Source: Myripristis murdjan (taxonomy: Eukaryota; Chordata; Actinopteri; Holocentriformes; Holocentridae). Taken from it: 64,000 nucleotides of DNA. The stretch covers positions 26,891,987 through 26,955,986 of the forward strand of contig NC_043987.1 in the NCBI RefSeq assembly GCF_902150065.1. Reading direction: 5' to 3'. The notes under the pieces were generated by a model that was not told the DNA's origin, made no database searches, and saw only the letters and a list, made by a program, of their open reading frames with translations. The position numbers were made by a program, and so were the translations under genes. Shown piece after piece: positions 34,849 to 46,771 of this stretch; position 1 is the first letter of the stretch; the number at the start of each line of letters is the position of its first letter.

Positions 34849-37693
34849 TCAGTGGTGGGAGTCCTCGTAGCCGTCAGGGAGAGGGTTGGTGTGTGGGTTG
34901 TGGAAGAGAGAGTGGTTTCCGTCTCCCCAGGGAAATTTCTGGAAGGAGACGAATCACCTTGTTAGTCAAGATTCAACACTGCTGAGGGAACATACACTCA
35001 CCAGCCACTTTATTAGGTGCACCTGTTCAGCTACTCATTAACACAAATATCTCATCAGACAATTTAGGCATGAGACACGGTCAAGAGGATCTGCTGGAGT
35101 TCAAACCGAGCATCAGAACGGTGGAGGAAAGGTGCTTTAAGTGACTTTGAGCATGACATGGTTGTTGGTGCAAGACGGGCTGGTCTGAGTTTTTCAGAAA
35201 CTGCTGATCTGCTGGGATTTTCACGCACACAACCATCTCTAGGGTTTACAGAGAACAAGAGAAAGAGAGAAATGTCGAATCTTGAGGCAGATGGGCTACA
35301 GCAGCAGAAGACCACACCGGCTGCCACTCCTGTCAGCTGAGAACAGGAAACTGAGGCTACAGTTCACACAGACTCATCAAACCTGGACAATAGAAAACTG
35401 GAAAAACGTCGCCTGGTCTGATGAGTCTCTATTACAGGATCCACCCTGTCTTGCATTGTTTAAATGCCACAGCCATCCTGAGTGTTGTAGCTGACCATGT
35501 CCATACCTTTCTGATCAGAGTGTATCCATGCAATAAACATCTCAAACCCATTTCTCGAATACGACAGTGAGTTCACTGGACTCAGATGGCCTCCACAGTC
35601 ACCAGATCTCAGTCCAGTAAGATCACCTTTGGGATGTGATGGAGCGGGAGATTGGCATCATGGATGTGCAGCGGACAGATCTGCAGCAGCTGTGTGATGC
35701 TGTCGTGTCAAAATGGACCAAAATCTCTGAGGAATGTCTCCAGCACCTTGTTGAATCTATGCCACAAATAATTAAGGCAGCTCTTAAGGTAAAATGCTGT
35801 CCAACCTGGTACCAGCAAGGTGCACCTAATGAAGTGGCCGCTGAGTGCATTAACTAAAGAATATCATGTTTATGTATGGCTATAGCAGGAGGAGGATATG
35901 TACTTGATAAAGATTTGCACCCAACAGGTGGTTTAAAGTGAGGCTCACCTTGGTGCGGATACGCAGGTGAGGGTACGCCACAAACTCTGGCGGCCCATGG
36001 GAGTGCGCCACCATCTTCATGTAGGCGTTGATCATGCACACGGTAACACCGGGGACGGCCAGCACGATCGTCAGCATCTTCCAGGTCTTGGCTGTGGAAA
36101 TCAGAACCAAAGCAAATGTTAAACCAAGACTTTCCCAGTTCTGCATGATGTGTCTGCATCTTGTCGCAGTAAATCACATGAAAAAGAATGAATGAAAAAG
36201 GAGAAAATAAACCTTTGAGACAGTTGTGGCATTAGCTGCACTCTAATTTCAAAATAAAATCAAAAAACTAAAGAGTAGTATAGTAGAGTTTCAGTAGAAA
36301 TTGTGAGGTACGGTTGAGGTAAAATGTGTCACTAAAGGTCAGCTGTCCACCAGCAGCAGTTTTTTTTTTTTTTTAGTTTACTGGAGAGAGAAAGGCTTAA
36401 TCAATTGCAGTATGAACTTACAGCTTTATATGCACTGTATGTACATTTATATTTTTGATTTACATATCAGAGGTGCTGAATATTGTTGATTTATTTAAAG
36501 GGGTAAAAGTGATTCCAACACATTTTTTTCATGTCATTTCAGTCACTTTAGTTTTTAGTTTATACAGGTTATACACTCACTGTTACCCTCAATAATAATA
36601 ATAAAAAAAAAGTATGGTGCATAACACAAATACTAGACCTGTGTTAAACACTGACCGCTCCAAATATCTTTAGTGGAAAGAGCTGTTTGTCATGTCGGTG
36701 GTTTTTTAATCTCCTAATCTTGATAGTTCCAGTTCATTCACTCAGGAACTAAAGAAGCAGCTCATTAATCAAACATGTGAGGTTTTTTTTTTCTTTCTTT
36801 TTTTTTGGGTAAATGTGTTAACTTTACTGTCACCCACTTCACCTTCTCACTTCAGGTTTTAAAGGGTTTCTAAAATGCCGGTTGCCTTATAGTGCAGTGT
36901 CTTCACGTGATGTATTGGCTCTAATCAAATTGTCTAATATGTAATATATTTAGGATCTTTTTTTTTTTTTTCTTTTTTTTTTGGATGACTTTGAATTTGT
37001 CGCTTTTGTCGCTGTGGCTCTTAATATTGTTTGACATTTTAAGTGTTTTAGAGAAACTGCCTGTTAATGTTCTGGCTGCGGGCTGCAGATGAAAATGAGC
37101 CAATTTCGTCTTACGCTGACCCATTTACATTTTCCTTTTCAGTTGTTGATTAATGTGCATTGTCTCTTTACAAACAAACAAACAAACAAACAAAGGTGCC
37201 GATTATCTCACAATTCAGTGTGTGTCTTGAATTAAATTGCCTTGTATTCAGTTCTTTTCAACTTTATTTTTTCTTAGTGTAAAAGGGAGTGCTGATGCAG
37301 CCTAGGGGCACAGTAGAAGCGTACTGGAAAAAAATGAATTTACAGTGGATTTCTTCCTACAAAGACCCTTGTGTACCAGTAATAAACATCATTCCAGGTT
37401 ATTTAACAGACCTACTATTTATACCCTCATGCATCAAACTGCAATAATACAGCAGGACACAGTCATGGCAAGGACGTGGAGGTAGTTTGCCAGCCTTGCA
37501 GACATTTGAGTTAATGTTCAACACAAGGCAGATGTGTGCATGTGCTCTGAAACTGCAGGATCTGGAGGCCGGCGAGCTGATTTACTGCATGAAGGAAACA
37601 ATGAAGACACACTGACTGACCCCCTCCTTCCTTTCCGTGCGATGCAGCGGCAAACACCCGACGGGCCACCATGGCAGTCGGAGACAGAGCCAT
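34849..37693 (-). CDS. cox6a2: Cytochrome c oxidase subunit 6A, mitochondrial (heart-type likely)
   Basis: This is a nuclear-encoded single-pass subunit of respiratory complex IV in the inner mitochondrial membrane, a regulatory subunit linked to adenine-nucleotide control. Three minus-strand exons: 37693–37621, 36091–35949 and 34938–34849. They give 101 residues from the first ATG, or 94 from the ATG at 37672. The human protein has 97. The N-terminus [20 protein letters not shown] is a typical targeting peptide with the family's His/Gly stretch. The membrane helix [18 protein letters not shown] follows, then [20 protein letters not shown] and [18 protein letters not shown]. Exon 1 ends at a GTCAGT donor. 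Choosing the donor one triplet group later would break the AKTWK junction. The isoform call rests on synteny with armc5 and rusf1 as in human. Intron 2 contains the Tc1-like relic at 34993, on the opposite strand. Confidence 0.92.
34993..35850 (+). mobile_element. Decayed Tc1-like DNA transposon
   Basis: The ends are inverted: TACACTCACCAGCCACTTTA with TTAGGTGCACCTGTTCA on the left, and TGCACCTAATGAAGTGGCCG with CTGAGTGCA on the right. Transposase pieces are visible on the plus strand: [20 protein letters not shown] (helix-turn-helix), [32 protein letters not shown] (first catalytic Asp) and [10 protein letters not shown] with [17 protein letters not shown] near the C-terminus. At 858 bp it is shorter than autonomous Tc1-like elements (about 1.2–1.6 kb), with internal deletions and frame changes, so it cannot make a transposase. 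It is antisense to cox6a, within intron 2. Confidence 0.88.
37171..37193. repeat. (CAAA)n microsatellite
   Basis: About six tandem CAAA units in cox6a intron 1. Confidence 0.85.
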
Positions 37694-40600
37694 CTGTTCA
37701 AGGTGAAGAGGGAGACGAGCGTCAAAACACAACGCAGGAGAGAAAATCTGCAGGATCATACGTCCACACTTCAGCATGACGTATGTACAGGAGCCAGCCT
37801 CGCACATTCATGCATTGTGCAACATAATGAACATATCTGACTGATCAACAGGTTGCTCATAACCTTTAATCCCAACCGAAACAAAACAAACAGGTAGAAC
37901 TTCTCTGAATAAATCAACTCAGCATAAGAAAACAGACACATTAACAAGCCAGCAAGTCTAATCTCTGGTTAAAGTTATGTTTAAAAAGGACAATCTAATA
38001 TCGTACGAGCAACAGACCATGCAGAGGATAAGTGAGGCTGAATGTGGGCCTGCTCATGTTATTAAATATCAACAACACTGCGCACCTTCTCTGGGTAAAT
38101 GTAAGCAAAGCAGAGCAGAACTTACTGTTTTTTTTTTGATCCACACAATATTCAGCAGGCTTTGTTTTCCTCCTGTTTCTCTGTCAAATCCCTCGCTTTA
38201 ATTTTCTGTTTCTGCGTCTTCCTACTTGTTTGTCCTTCAGTCTGTCCTGAGCTGAACCCAGTGGTGAGACTCCTCCCCATCTGAAACTGTCCCTGCGCCA
38301 GAAAGCATTTATATTTGGGCGAGTGCAAAGGCTGGTAGATACGTGACAAAGAGGAAAAGAGAAGGCGGGGTCTGTGTGTGTTTTTGGTCCCGGTAGAGAT
38401 AATGTCAGGTGAACCTAAAGCACTAGGACCTTTATTATTCCTTATTAATGCTCAATGCTGCAGGAGAATGCACATGGTTGATATGTTATGTTTATCTACC
38501 TGAGGCTACAAGTGAAATCTACCTGATTAACCGGAGATTGACGGCAGCATTGGAGTGCATTCAGCTCTTAGAGCCACTCAGAGAAATCAGCCATAACTCA
38601 CTTGTTGCAACCCAACATGCTCCCGGTTTATTTTGCTCTTGAAATTCATTGCTCACTCTGTGGCTTTAAAAGATTAAAACAGTCCTGGTTGGCTTGCATT
38701 GAACCTGAATGGGCCCGCTCTGACATCTTGAGGTAAAATATTTCATTTGGTAGCAGTTCAGGCGTATCCTCACCTGTAAGTCAGTTATTATAGGATCTTT
38801 TATTAAAAAAAAAAAAAAAAAACAATCAACCAATGCTTCTCCCTCCAAAACTAAGAAGAATACAGGATCCTCATCACGTTGGATGGGAAGTGTGTCAAAC
38901 ATTTTGGTTGGCCCACAGGAAGTAACAAAAATCACATGACAAGCAAAAAAAAAAAGTGTTTCACATCGATGACATTTAATTTTGATAGTGCATTGATAAC
39001 AGGGCAGCCTTAAAGGCACAGCTGGAAGATGTGCAGAGGGGTGTAACGTGTTGAGGGCATGTGAGGTTGCAGTCGCTTTAAACAGTCGGGGCTTAAGACT
39101 GACATGAGTGCCACCTAACCTCTGAGCTGATCGCCCTTTCGGTGAACCTGGATCCTCTTCACACCTGGATTCAGTCCAGCGGGTCCCACAGAGCCAGTTC
39201 ATAAATAGCTCCCAGTCTGTCTGAGAGGAGCACGGATGGCTCTGATCTTTGGCCAATCAGGGTGCAGGGCAGTGACCGCTCAACATTTAGGAGTGATGTG
39301 TAAAGTTAAGAGCACAGGTTTTTACCTCAGAAGCGTTACAGGTGAACTGCCTCTGGAGGTAATGTAAACTCTCCACCAGATGGGGCAGTGTGACTATCAC
39401 TAAACCCTCCGAGATGCCTCTGTACCTCTGCTCACTTGTGCTCTACAGGGTCACCACAGCTGTGGGGTTCCTCTTCACTGATTTACCTACAAACTAGTTC
39501 ATAGACCGCTGGAGTTCACCATTATCACCTGAGGATGTTTGGTGAGACGGTGATGGAGCAGCACTATGGGGTAGAGTCCAGGCTACACCTTAAAGTTCAT
39601 TAACATGACTTAAGATACAAGAGGCAGGTTTGCGGTTTGTGTCAGAGTATGTCAGCGTAAGTTATCGAATGAATATTGTGGCTGAAATGACTTCAACGTT
39701 AAATTGCACTTCTGAGTGGACGGGCTAAAGTTGTTCTCACATCCAAGGAAACATCTTGTAAGAATATAAACCCGTCCATTCAAACGCTTCCTCATCTTTA
39801 TCATTATATCACACAGGGAAAAAAAAAATAGGCATCGTCAAACATTTGCCATTATTCCTCTGCGACTGCACTTTTCCAGCCTTTTCTGTTAAGTCCCGAT
39901 TTTTACACCATTAGTAATGTGTTTGCCATCTCTGTCTGAGCAGTTTGAGGCTCCAGTGCAAACAGCAGCGAGAGCCAGGGCTGATGTCAGTCAGGCTTGG
40001 GTTTAGTCAGGCAGGCGGCCAGTCTGAACGTCTAGGACTCGTGTTATTGTGGGCAGAGGTTACTATAAGTGTCACCAGACCTGTCCGAGCAGATAGACAC
40101 ACCGATAGACGCACGCAGGCGTGAGGGTGCCGCAGGTGTGTCACTGCAGCTCGTGAGGCTCCAGATTCTGCAAAAGTGAAATCTCTTGTAATGATCCAGT
40201 TTGCATGTGACAGGAGGTTATTGCAAGAATGATGACAAAAAAATGAGGAAAACCTGAGTTACATCACCAGTTACACACTCAACTTGATCCCACTCAGAGA
40301 ACAGATCAGCACTAAATCACGTTTTTGTCCTGGAAACATGACGGTCCTGTAAACAAACAGCATTATCATTTCAACATTTTTCAAATTCAGTCTTGCATCT
40401 GCCTTTAAGTTCAGAAAATCGTTGCTCTTACATAGGCCGAAACTTTCCAGCCAGAAAAAAAACTCAGCCGGTGATATCAAAGCAGGTACTTTGCCTTTGA
40501 CAGCATGAAAAGCTTTGTGATCACTGTTTTGTGAACTGTTTCCACCTCCAAGTAGAGACGGGCGAGCCGTTAAAATGCCACTTTCCTCTCTCCCACAACG

Positions 40601-43600
40601 CTTGTCCACATCTGAGAATATGTCACTGCTGCCGGGAAAAACGCCCCAAAATGTCAACGTCTCAGGAGCAAAAAAGCCCCTAACAGTCCAAAATGTATTT
40701 TTCTTTTAGGTTACCTGATTGATTTTGAAGCAGACTCATAAGGCTAGTGGTAACTGAACTTTCTAAACCTCAGTTACTGCAATCATGCCTCCTTTGACCG
40801 GCCCACAATGAGAGTATGGTGTTTGCATGGGTCCTGTCTTACTTGCAATACTGTTTTTTTTTATTCTTGTGTGCATGTGATCATGTTCAATGTCATATGT
40901 GTCACTGACGCTAGCGAGGCCTGTGTCTTCCTCCTGAGGCGAGTCGCTCTCCTGTCCTTCTCCTGCCACTATGATGGATAGCCACGTTGCAGATTGGACC
41001 AATTCAAAGTTGAATTAGATGACGGATAGTGTTTTCACCAGAGGGGTGGGGTCGTACACACAGCGGCCTCATGAAACATCCACACTCGATGCAACAAAGT
41101 GTACACCAGATGTTCACATGGAGTCATGCAGCGGTAAATAAAAAGGAAATAAATAATGACCTTCAGCATACGGTATGCAACTGCCAATATACTGTAAGAC
41201 AATGTAATAATATTTTCAGGACAAACTTTTTTTTGTCTCCTTAATTTATATAATCAGAGCCTAAAAAGATGGGTGTACTGTATTTTGCAATTAAAAAATA
41301 AAGGGTGTGTTTTGGTTGGTTTAGCCATCACTATTTCCCTGCAGACACAAACACTTTTCTCTTATTCTTCAAATCCCAAGATGAAGACAGCTGTGGATTG
41401 TGCGGCCGTTGCAGAAAGTGTGTGCTCTGCTGGATGGGGGTCAAAGCAGACCTCGGCCGGTCTGGCAGGTTGTCCCGTCTCTGCCTTACAAATTTGTCTG
41501 GTTCTCGTTTGTTTTTTTCAAACTTTGTAAAAGTCGTGTGCATTCCCTTCAGTGCGTCTAACATCTACCCTCTTGATTGAATTCCTGTTTTTTTTTGGAC
41601 AGAAACAGTATGACTGCCATACATTTTTTCCTGCTCTTTCCATCGTGCACTCTCTCAGAGCGTCATTTCAAGCAGCATTTAAAATCCAGACATTGCACCC
41701 TGTGAAACATGCAAACTCTGTGGAGCATTTGATCGGGGCCTTGCGCCGCTGCACTAACAAGACAAGTGAATTCAACTTAACACACACATCAAATGTCAAA
41801 GTATTTGATTCTCTGCAGTGTGTGGTGGGCTGCAACAGAGATAAAGACCGACAGAAGTTCACATCCTACAGGTTCGGATCCCTATGATCTCATCACTGGG
41901 AGGAGGATAGGCAAAGGATGGAGGCTTTGCGCAGACACACCTTAATGTGAAATTCTTTGAAAGTCCACACTGTAAACAGTATGGACAGGTTTGGTATGCC
42001 GGCCCACACGAGGCAGGTCGAGGCTTCTCTAGGAGTCAGAACAGGAGAGAGACAGAAGGCATGGGTTTACTTCAAACTCTTAATATCTATTCATTGCTGG
42101 CAGTGTGCAATAGCTGTAGCATCAAGCACTGAACAAGAAGATCATAGGAGTCATTTTAAAGGTGCATTGTGTGAAACTGAGGGTTGAATGAAGTGGAGAC
42201 CTTTTAGCAAGTGGGTCTATCACCAATACTGATGCGTGGATCGGCTCCAAAATCCACATGCATGTATAAATTACTCACCCGCCCGAATTTTTTCTCTGAT
42301 TTGGAGATCGGCATGGATATTTCACTTCACCTCTATCTTTCCCTATGGTGCTTTTTAAATTACATCAAGCAGCGCAAGCTTTACTGGTGATTTCTTTATT
42401 GTGTGTTATTGATTGATGTAGGAGTGTTTTCTTTAATGATTTGCTTTACTTTGAAGATTAGAGAGGCTGCTTTCTGTCGTTATAAACTTGACAGGACAAA
42501 AGAAACTCCCCAAGGGTAGACAGATTTAAATTTCTAGCTCTTGAAATAGTTTTTTTTTTTAGACAGCTATGGTGGAGCTCAGGATTTATCAGGAGGGCAG
42601 CTGCTTTATTCCAGACAATTAATTTGTGTAAACCTGGACTGTGCGTGCGACCTTTCGGATGTGTAGAAGAACACAAAACATCAACTAACATTAGATCGTG
42701 ACCATTTCTGTCGGTGATTCTGGAGATTTAAATAATCAGTGAAGTTACACCGCTGTGCCTTGTCTGTAAATACACACGGCATCTCTCTTCATGGGGAGAC
42801 ACAGTTATTGTTTTTGCTGCAAACATTTAATAAGCTCAAGAGAGATTTTTTTTTTTTCACCCACTCACAACCTATCCGAAATAAACCAGAATGTTAATTT
42901 TTTTGACTCAAACTGCCCAATCTGTGGATTATCGGCAGCTATACCTGCAATCTGTGCATCACTAATCGACAACCTGTAGACTAGCACAAGACAAGCTGCC
43001 ACAGTGCAACACATGCCCACGCCAATGAGGTTAATGTTAGTGAAAGTGACGGGAGGGAGGTGTGTTTTGCACTAGTCTGCAGGCTACAGACAGACCATTC
43101 TCCGCCTTAAACTCACCTGACAAAAATAGTGAATAAGCACAAAATTATGAGGTTGAGTCTACATGGTTATAATAAATAAATTAAATGAATGAAGACTGCA
43201 CATTTGTCCCTACAACGCAGGCCATTTATTCAGGGTTATATCACCAACATGTTTCAGTTTGTTTCCTCCGGTTTCTCGTGTTCACCCTGAAGAAAGCAAA
43301 CTGCCGAAACACAATGCTCATATAACTCTAAATAAATCGCCTACTTTGTATGGAGAGAAGTGTGCAACCTTCATTTACTTGATTGTTATGACTTTGGATC
43401 AATGGTGTGATTTTGGGTGTGTGGTCTAATCTACCCCTGAGTCAATGTGGCTCTCATCTCTCGGCAAAGGCTCGCTGATAAATTACGTGTTTATTCCACT
43501 TTTTTTTTTTTTTTGTGAGTCTGAACGGCCCTTACCTCAATCGACCCCCCAATTCTGCCTAGTGCACCTTTAAACTGATAAAATCTTGAATCTTGTTTGC

Positions 43601-45617
43601 CGGTCGTGTGGTTTTCCTCCCAAGGTCATGCAGTTGTTTTATTGTAATCAAATCTGAATTGTCCTGAGCGTCTCACATTGCTGCTTCGTGTCATGCAGAG
43701 AAACTGAAGAGCTGTCAGTTTATTTTGCAGAGGGGGACAATGTGCTGAAGTAAAAGCCTGAGCTGCTGTAAAAGTAGAAGGGTGTGATGTGTGTGTCTGC
43801 CTCCCTGTTATTTTTTTTATATGTCTGGGTTAGACAGGGATCCTGCCTGTCTGCTCTTGGCTGTAGACACTTGAACAAACCATGAGCACCAAGAATCCCC
43901 CATCAATATTGTCCCAGTCTGACGGAGCCAGCGAGGGTTTTTGGACGGGAAACGGGGGGCGCGATGCGAGAGCGGACATGACTTTACAGTGGAAACTTCC
44001 ATACACTGTCACTTAAATCAACAGGTCGCATGCAAATAGAGACGCTTGTGGATGGAATGACGCCTATTATCTACAATGTGGACATTTTTTTTTAACAGTC
44101 TATTAGCAGGACAACTTATTGACAAGTTCCACTTAAGTTGCTCAAGGCATTTTCAATTCAACAGAGGTGGAAATTTACCACCGACTGACTGCTGCAGGCT
44201 GTGCGCGAAAGCCTCTTCAACTCCGCCCGTCCCATTAGTGGGTTCGTCATTACAAGTGCACGCTGTGTGGCTGAGCTGTGTTCAAACCGTGCAAGCTTGA
44301 TTTTAAATTCTAATGGAGATCCCAAGGTTTCCAAAGATACCTAACATGTCCTGCTGAATGACGCGGAAATCTGTGGAAAATGATGCACAAAATATCCAGA
44401 TATTTTCCGTTTGATGTGACGCGGCAGCCGTGAAACAGCGGCATCTTGGCTTTGAATCTGCACTCAATAGAAGTGTGATGCAACTTCAATGAAGTGTTGC
44501 AGCCAGCAGATACAGGATGAGGATGTGACATTGTCGTAATATAGAGGAAATGTTTTTTTGTTTTTTTTTTTCTAACTTTGAGGTTACTTACAGGGAAGTT
44601 TAAGGAAAATAAGGGTTCAGGGTGTTAATAATGAGCGGAAGTGAGGGCTGGTTTCAGTGTCTTGAAAGCAGCAGGATGCAGATCCACCTCACTTGAACCA
44701 GATATGATGGACTGCATATGCAGCACCAGGGACCGGTTAATTATGAGTTGGCCCAAGAACATCAGCTCATCTAGATTAATTGTCTGAATATCCCAGTAAA
44801 TTGGAGTTCTCTGTAATTACTTCAGTGATAGCCAGCTTTAATGGACTTCACCGTTGCCTCTTTGCCTGACCTGCGGGGCAGGACGCTGTAGATCACTGGA
44901 CCGCGCCAGGCGTGCTGTGTCAGGCCATTTTTATGTACTAAGCGTTTGGCAGAGTAATGCCAATTTGGCCCGTTCTGTATGTGCCCGTCTCTCCTTCCTA
45001 CCTCAAACTCTTTCATCAGACTGCATTCCATAGGAAAGTTTACACAATCCCGTCCCCTCCACCTCTTGGCATCCCCGCTCCGGCTGATCCCAAAGCGGCT
45101 CACAACTTGGTGTTGAGGGGTCATCCTGGGTAATGTTGAAGTCCCACTTCATTCTCAGCCGCCTGATTGGAGTTCAAGTTTCAGTTTATCATTTAGTAGG
45201 TGTTAGTAATGTCTTTGAAAACAAAATGTACTCTGCTGGCCGCGAAGATGATTTATTGTAAGCAGAGTTCACATCAGACCTTGACTGTTCCCCACCGTCT
45301 GTCCTGAGCTGCCCAGGCAGACCAGGTCCAGACTGAAACACCAGCAGAGAGACATGTGGACCGTCTGTAGCTCTTTGTGTTCTTCTCACATTTTGGATAT
45401 GCCACATGGAGCTGAACACTAATACTCAGCCCCCCCACCAGGGTGGCTCACTTCACCTTAGTAGTTGGCAGCAGCGAGGTGCTGGAAGAGCATGAAACCA
45501 TCAATAAACATGACAACTGGAGTCCCCAGTCTGTGGCTGGCAAAGAAAGAACGCATGCCAGTAAGACAAATTCAGTGCTGAAGTTACGTAATGTGCAGCA
45601 TGATGTCAGAAGTGCCG

Positions 45618-45945
45618 GTCAAGTCATTTAGCGTCATATTCAGTCTTCAAATCTTTTTTTTTTTGTGAAAACAAGTGAGAAAAAATCTGCCAGTGGAATG
45701 ACATAATCCCACTTCTAATGCTAATTAACTCGATTTCTGAATTTTCTTGAATTAAGTGGCATTTTCTTGATCTGCCTTACTCTGCCTTGCTTCAACATAT
45801 TGATACTTATTCCCATGAAATTTTGTATTTTTGAATCAAATAAAACTGCACTTCAGACAACTTGGATTAGGTTATCCCACAAGCAGATTTTGTCACTTGT
45901 CTTAACAAACAAGACTGAATTTGGGTCTAAATAACTTGTGAATGA
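45618..45945. mobile_element. Second copy of the ACAAGTCATTTAG MITE
   Basis: It opens with CAAGTCATTTAGCGTCATAT and CAGTCTTCAAATC, has an internal TCTGCCTTACTCTGCCTTGC block shared with 30040–30060, and closes with CTAAATAACTTGTG. The ends are inverted to each other, more worn than in the 29859 copy, and it lacks the nested insertion. Confidence 0.55.
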
Positions 45946-46619
45946 AATCAGTCAGCAGCAGCGGGTGGGCGACAGGAAACAGTGCTGCCAATTTGGCAAC
46001 TTTGCCGCAAGCAAATTTTCAGACCACCTGGGCAACTTAATTCCTCAAAAGCAACAAAGCCAGAGATTTTTTTGATCTTTGGGAGAATAGCTGTGTTCAC
46101 CCTCTAATGCAGTTTGGCAACACTGTGATGTTAAAACACAGTCAATTCCACACTTACTGGCACATACACAGTATAACATTTATTATAGCCAATCACACAT
46201 AATGATTTTATTCACTTTTTTGATAATATAAACATCTGTTAAACACGTAATGTCACTCATATGCAGATCGACCTGGTATGCTAATTAGAAGATGACATCA
46301 TCAAGTGACTTTGGGACAGCCAATAGCTGCTTTCCTTCCACAGGAGACTCACTGCACAGTCAGCCGCCTCCCTGGGTGCTGAAAATTAATACATCAGTCA
46401 GATTAAGTCAATTAGGTGATGTTTTAAAAACATATTCCTCAAAAGGGCAAAGCTACCAACAATCAGTGGCTTTTATTTGGATGATGTTAATTGTCTGCTA
46501 TGCTTTTCTGTGCTGAAAGTGGTGCATTTCAGTTCATTTCAGTTAATTTCTTCAAATAAACATGATACAATGTGTAAATAAGACAACTTCAGAGTTGATG
46601 TAAGGTTTATTCTTTCACT

Positions 46620-46771
46620 TTGATGAAGCTAGGCTAACGACTCCCATAGACTTCAAGTCTTTATGCTAAGCTAACACCAAATGTTACCCATAGCAACTGA
46701 ACCACTGGACGTATAGAGGTGGAAATGGTATCAAACTTTTCTCAGTCTCAGTAAGTTGGAAAAAGTATTCC
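46620..46771. repeat. Single arm of the fold-back repeat found at 51737–52207
   Basis: The phrases GAAGCTAGGCTAACGACTCC, CATAGACTTCAAGTCTTTAT, GCTAAGCTAACACC, ACTGAACCACTGGACGTA and GAAATGGTATCA run in the same order as in the right arm at 52040–52207. The opposite arm is absent. Confidence 0.75.

Noticed and set aside
41552-41887. 111-residue ORF with Cys/His residues near its end
   Set aside because: Spacing does not fit a zinc finger and no splice partners are apparent.
44822-45124. 100-residue minus-strand ORF in the long intergenic region
   Set aside because: I recognise no domain, splice context or poly(A) signal, and its composition looks like random open sequence.
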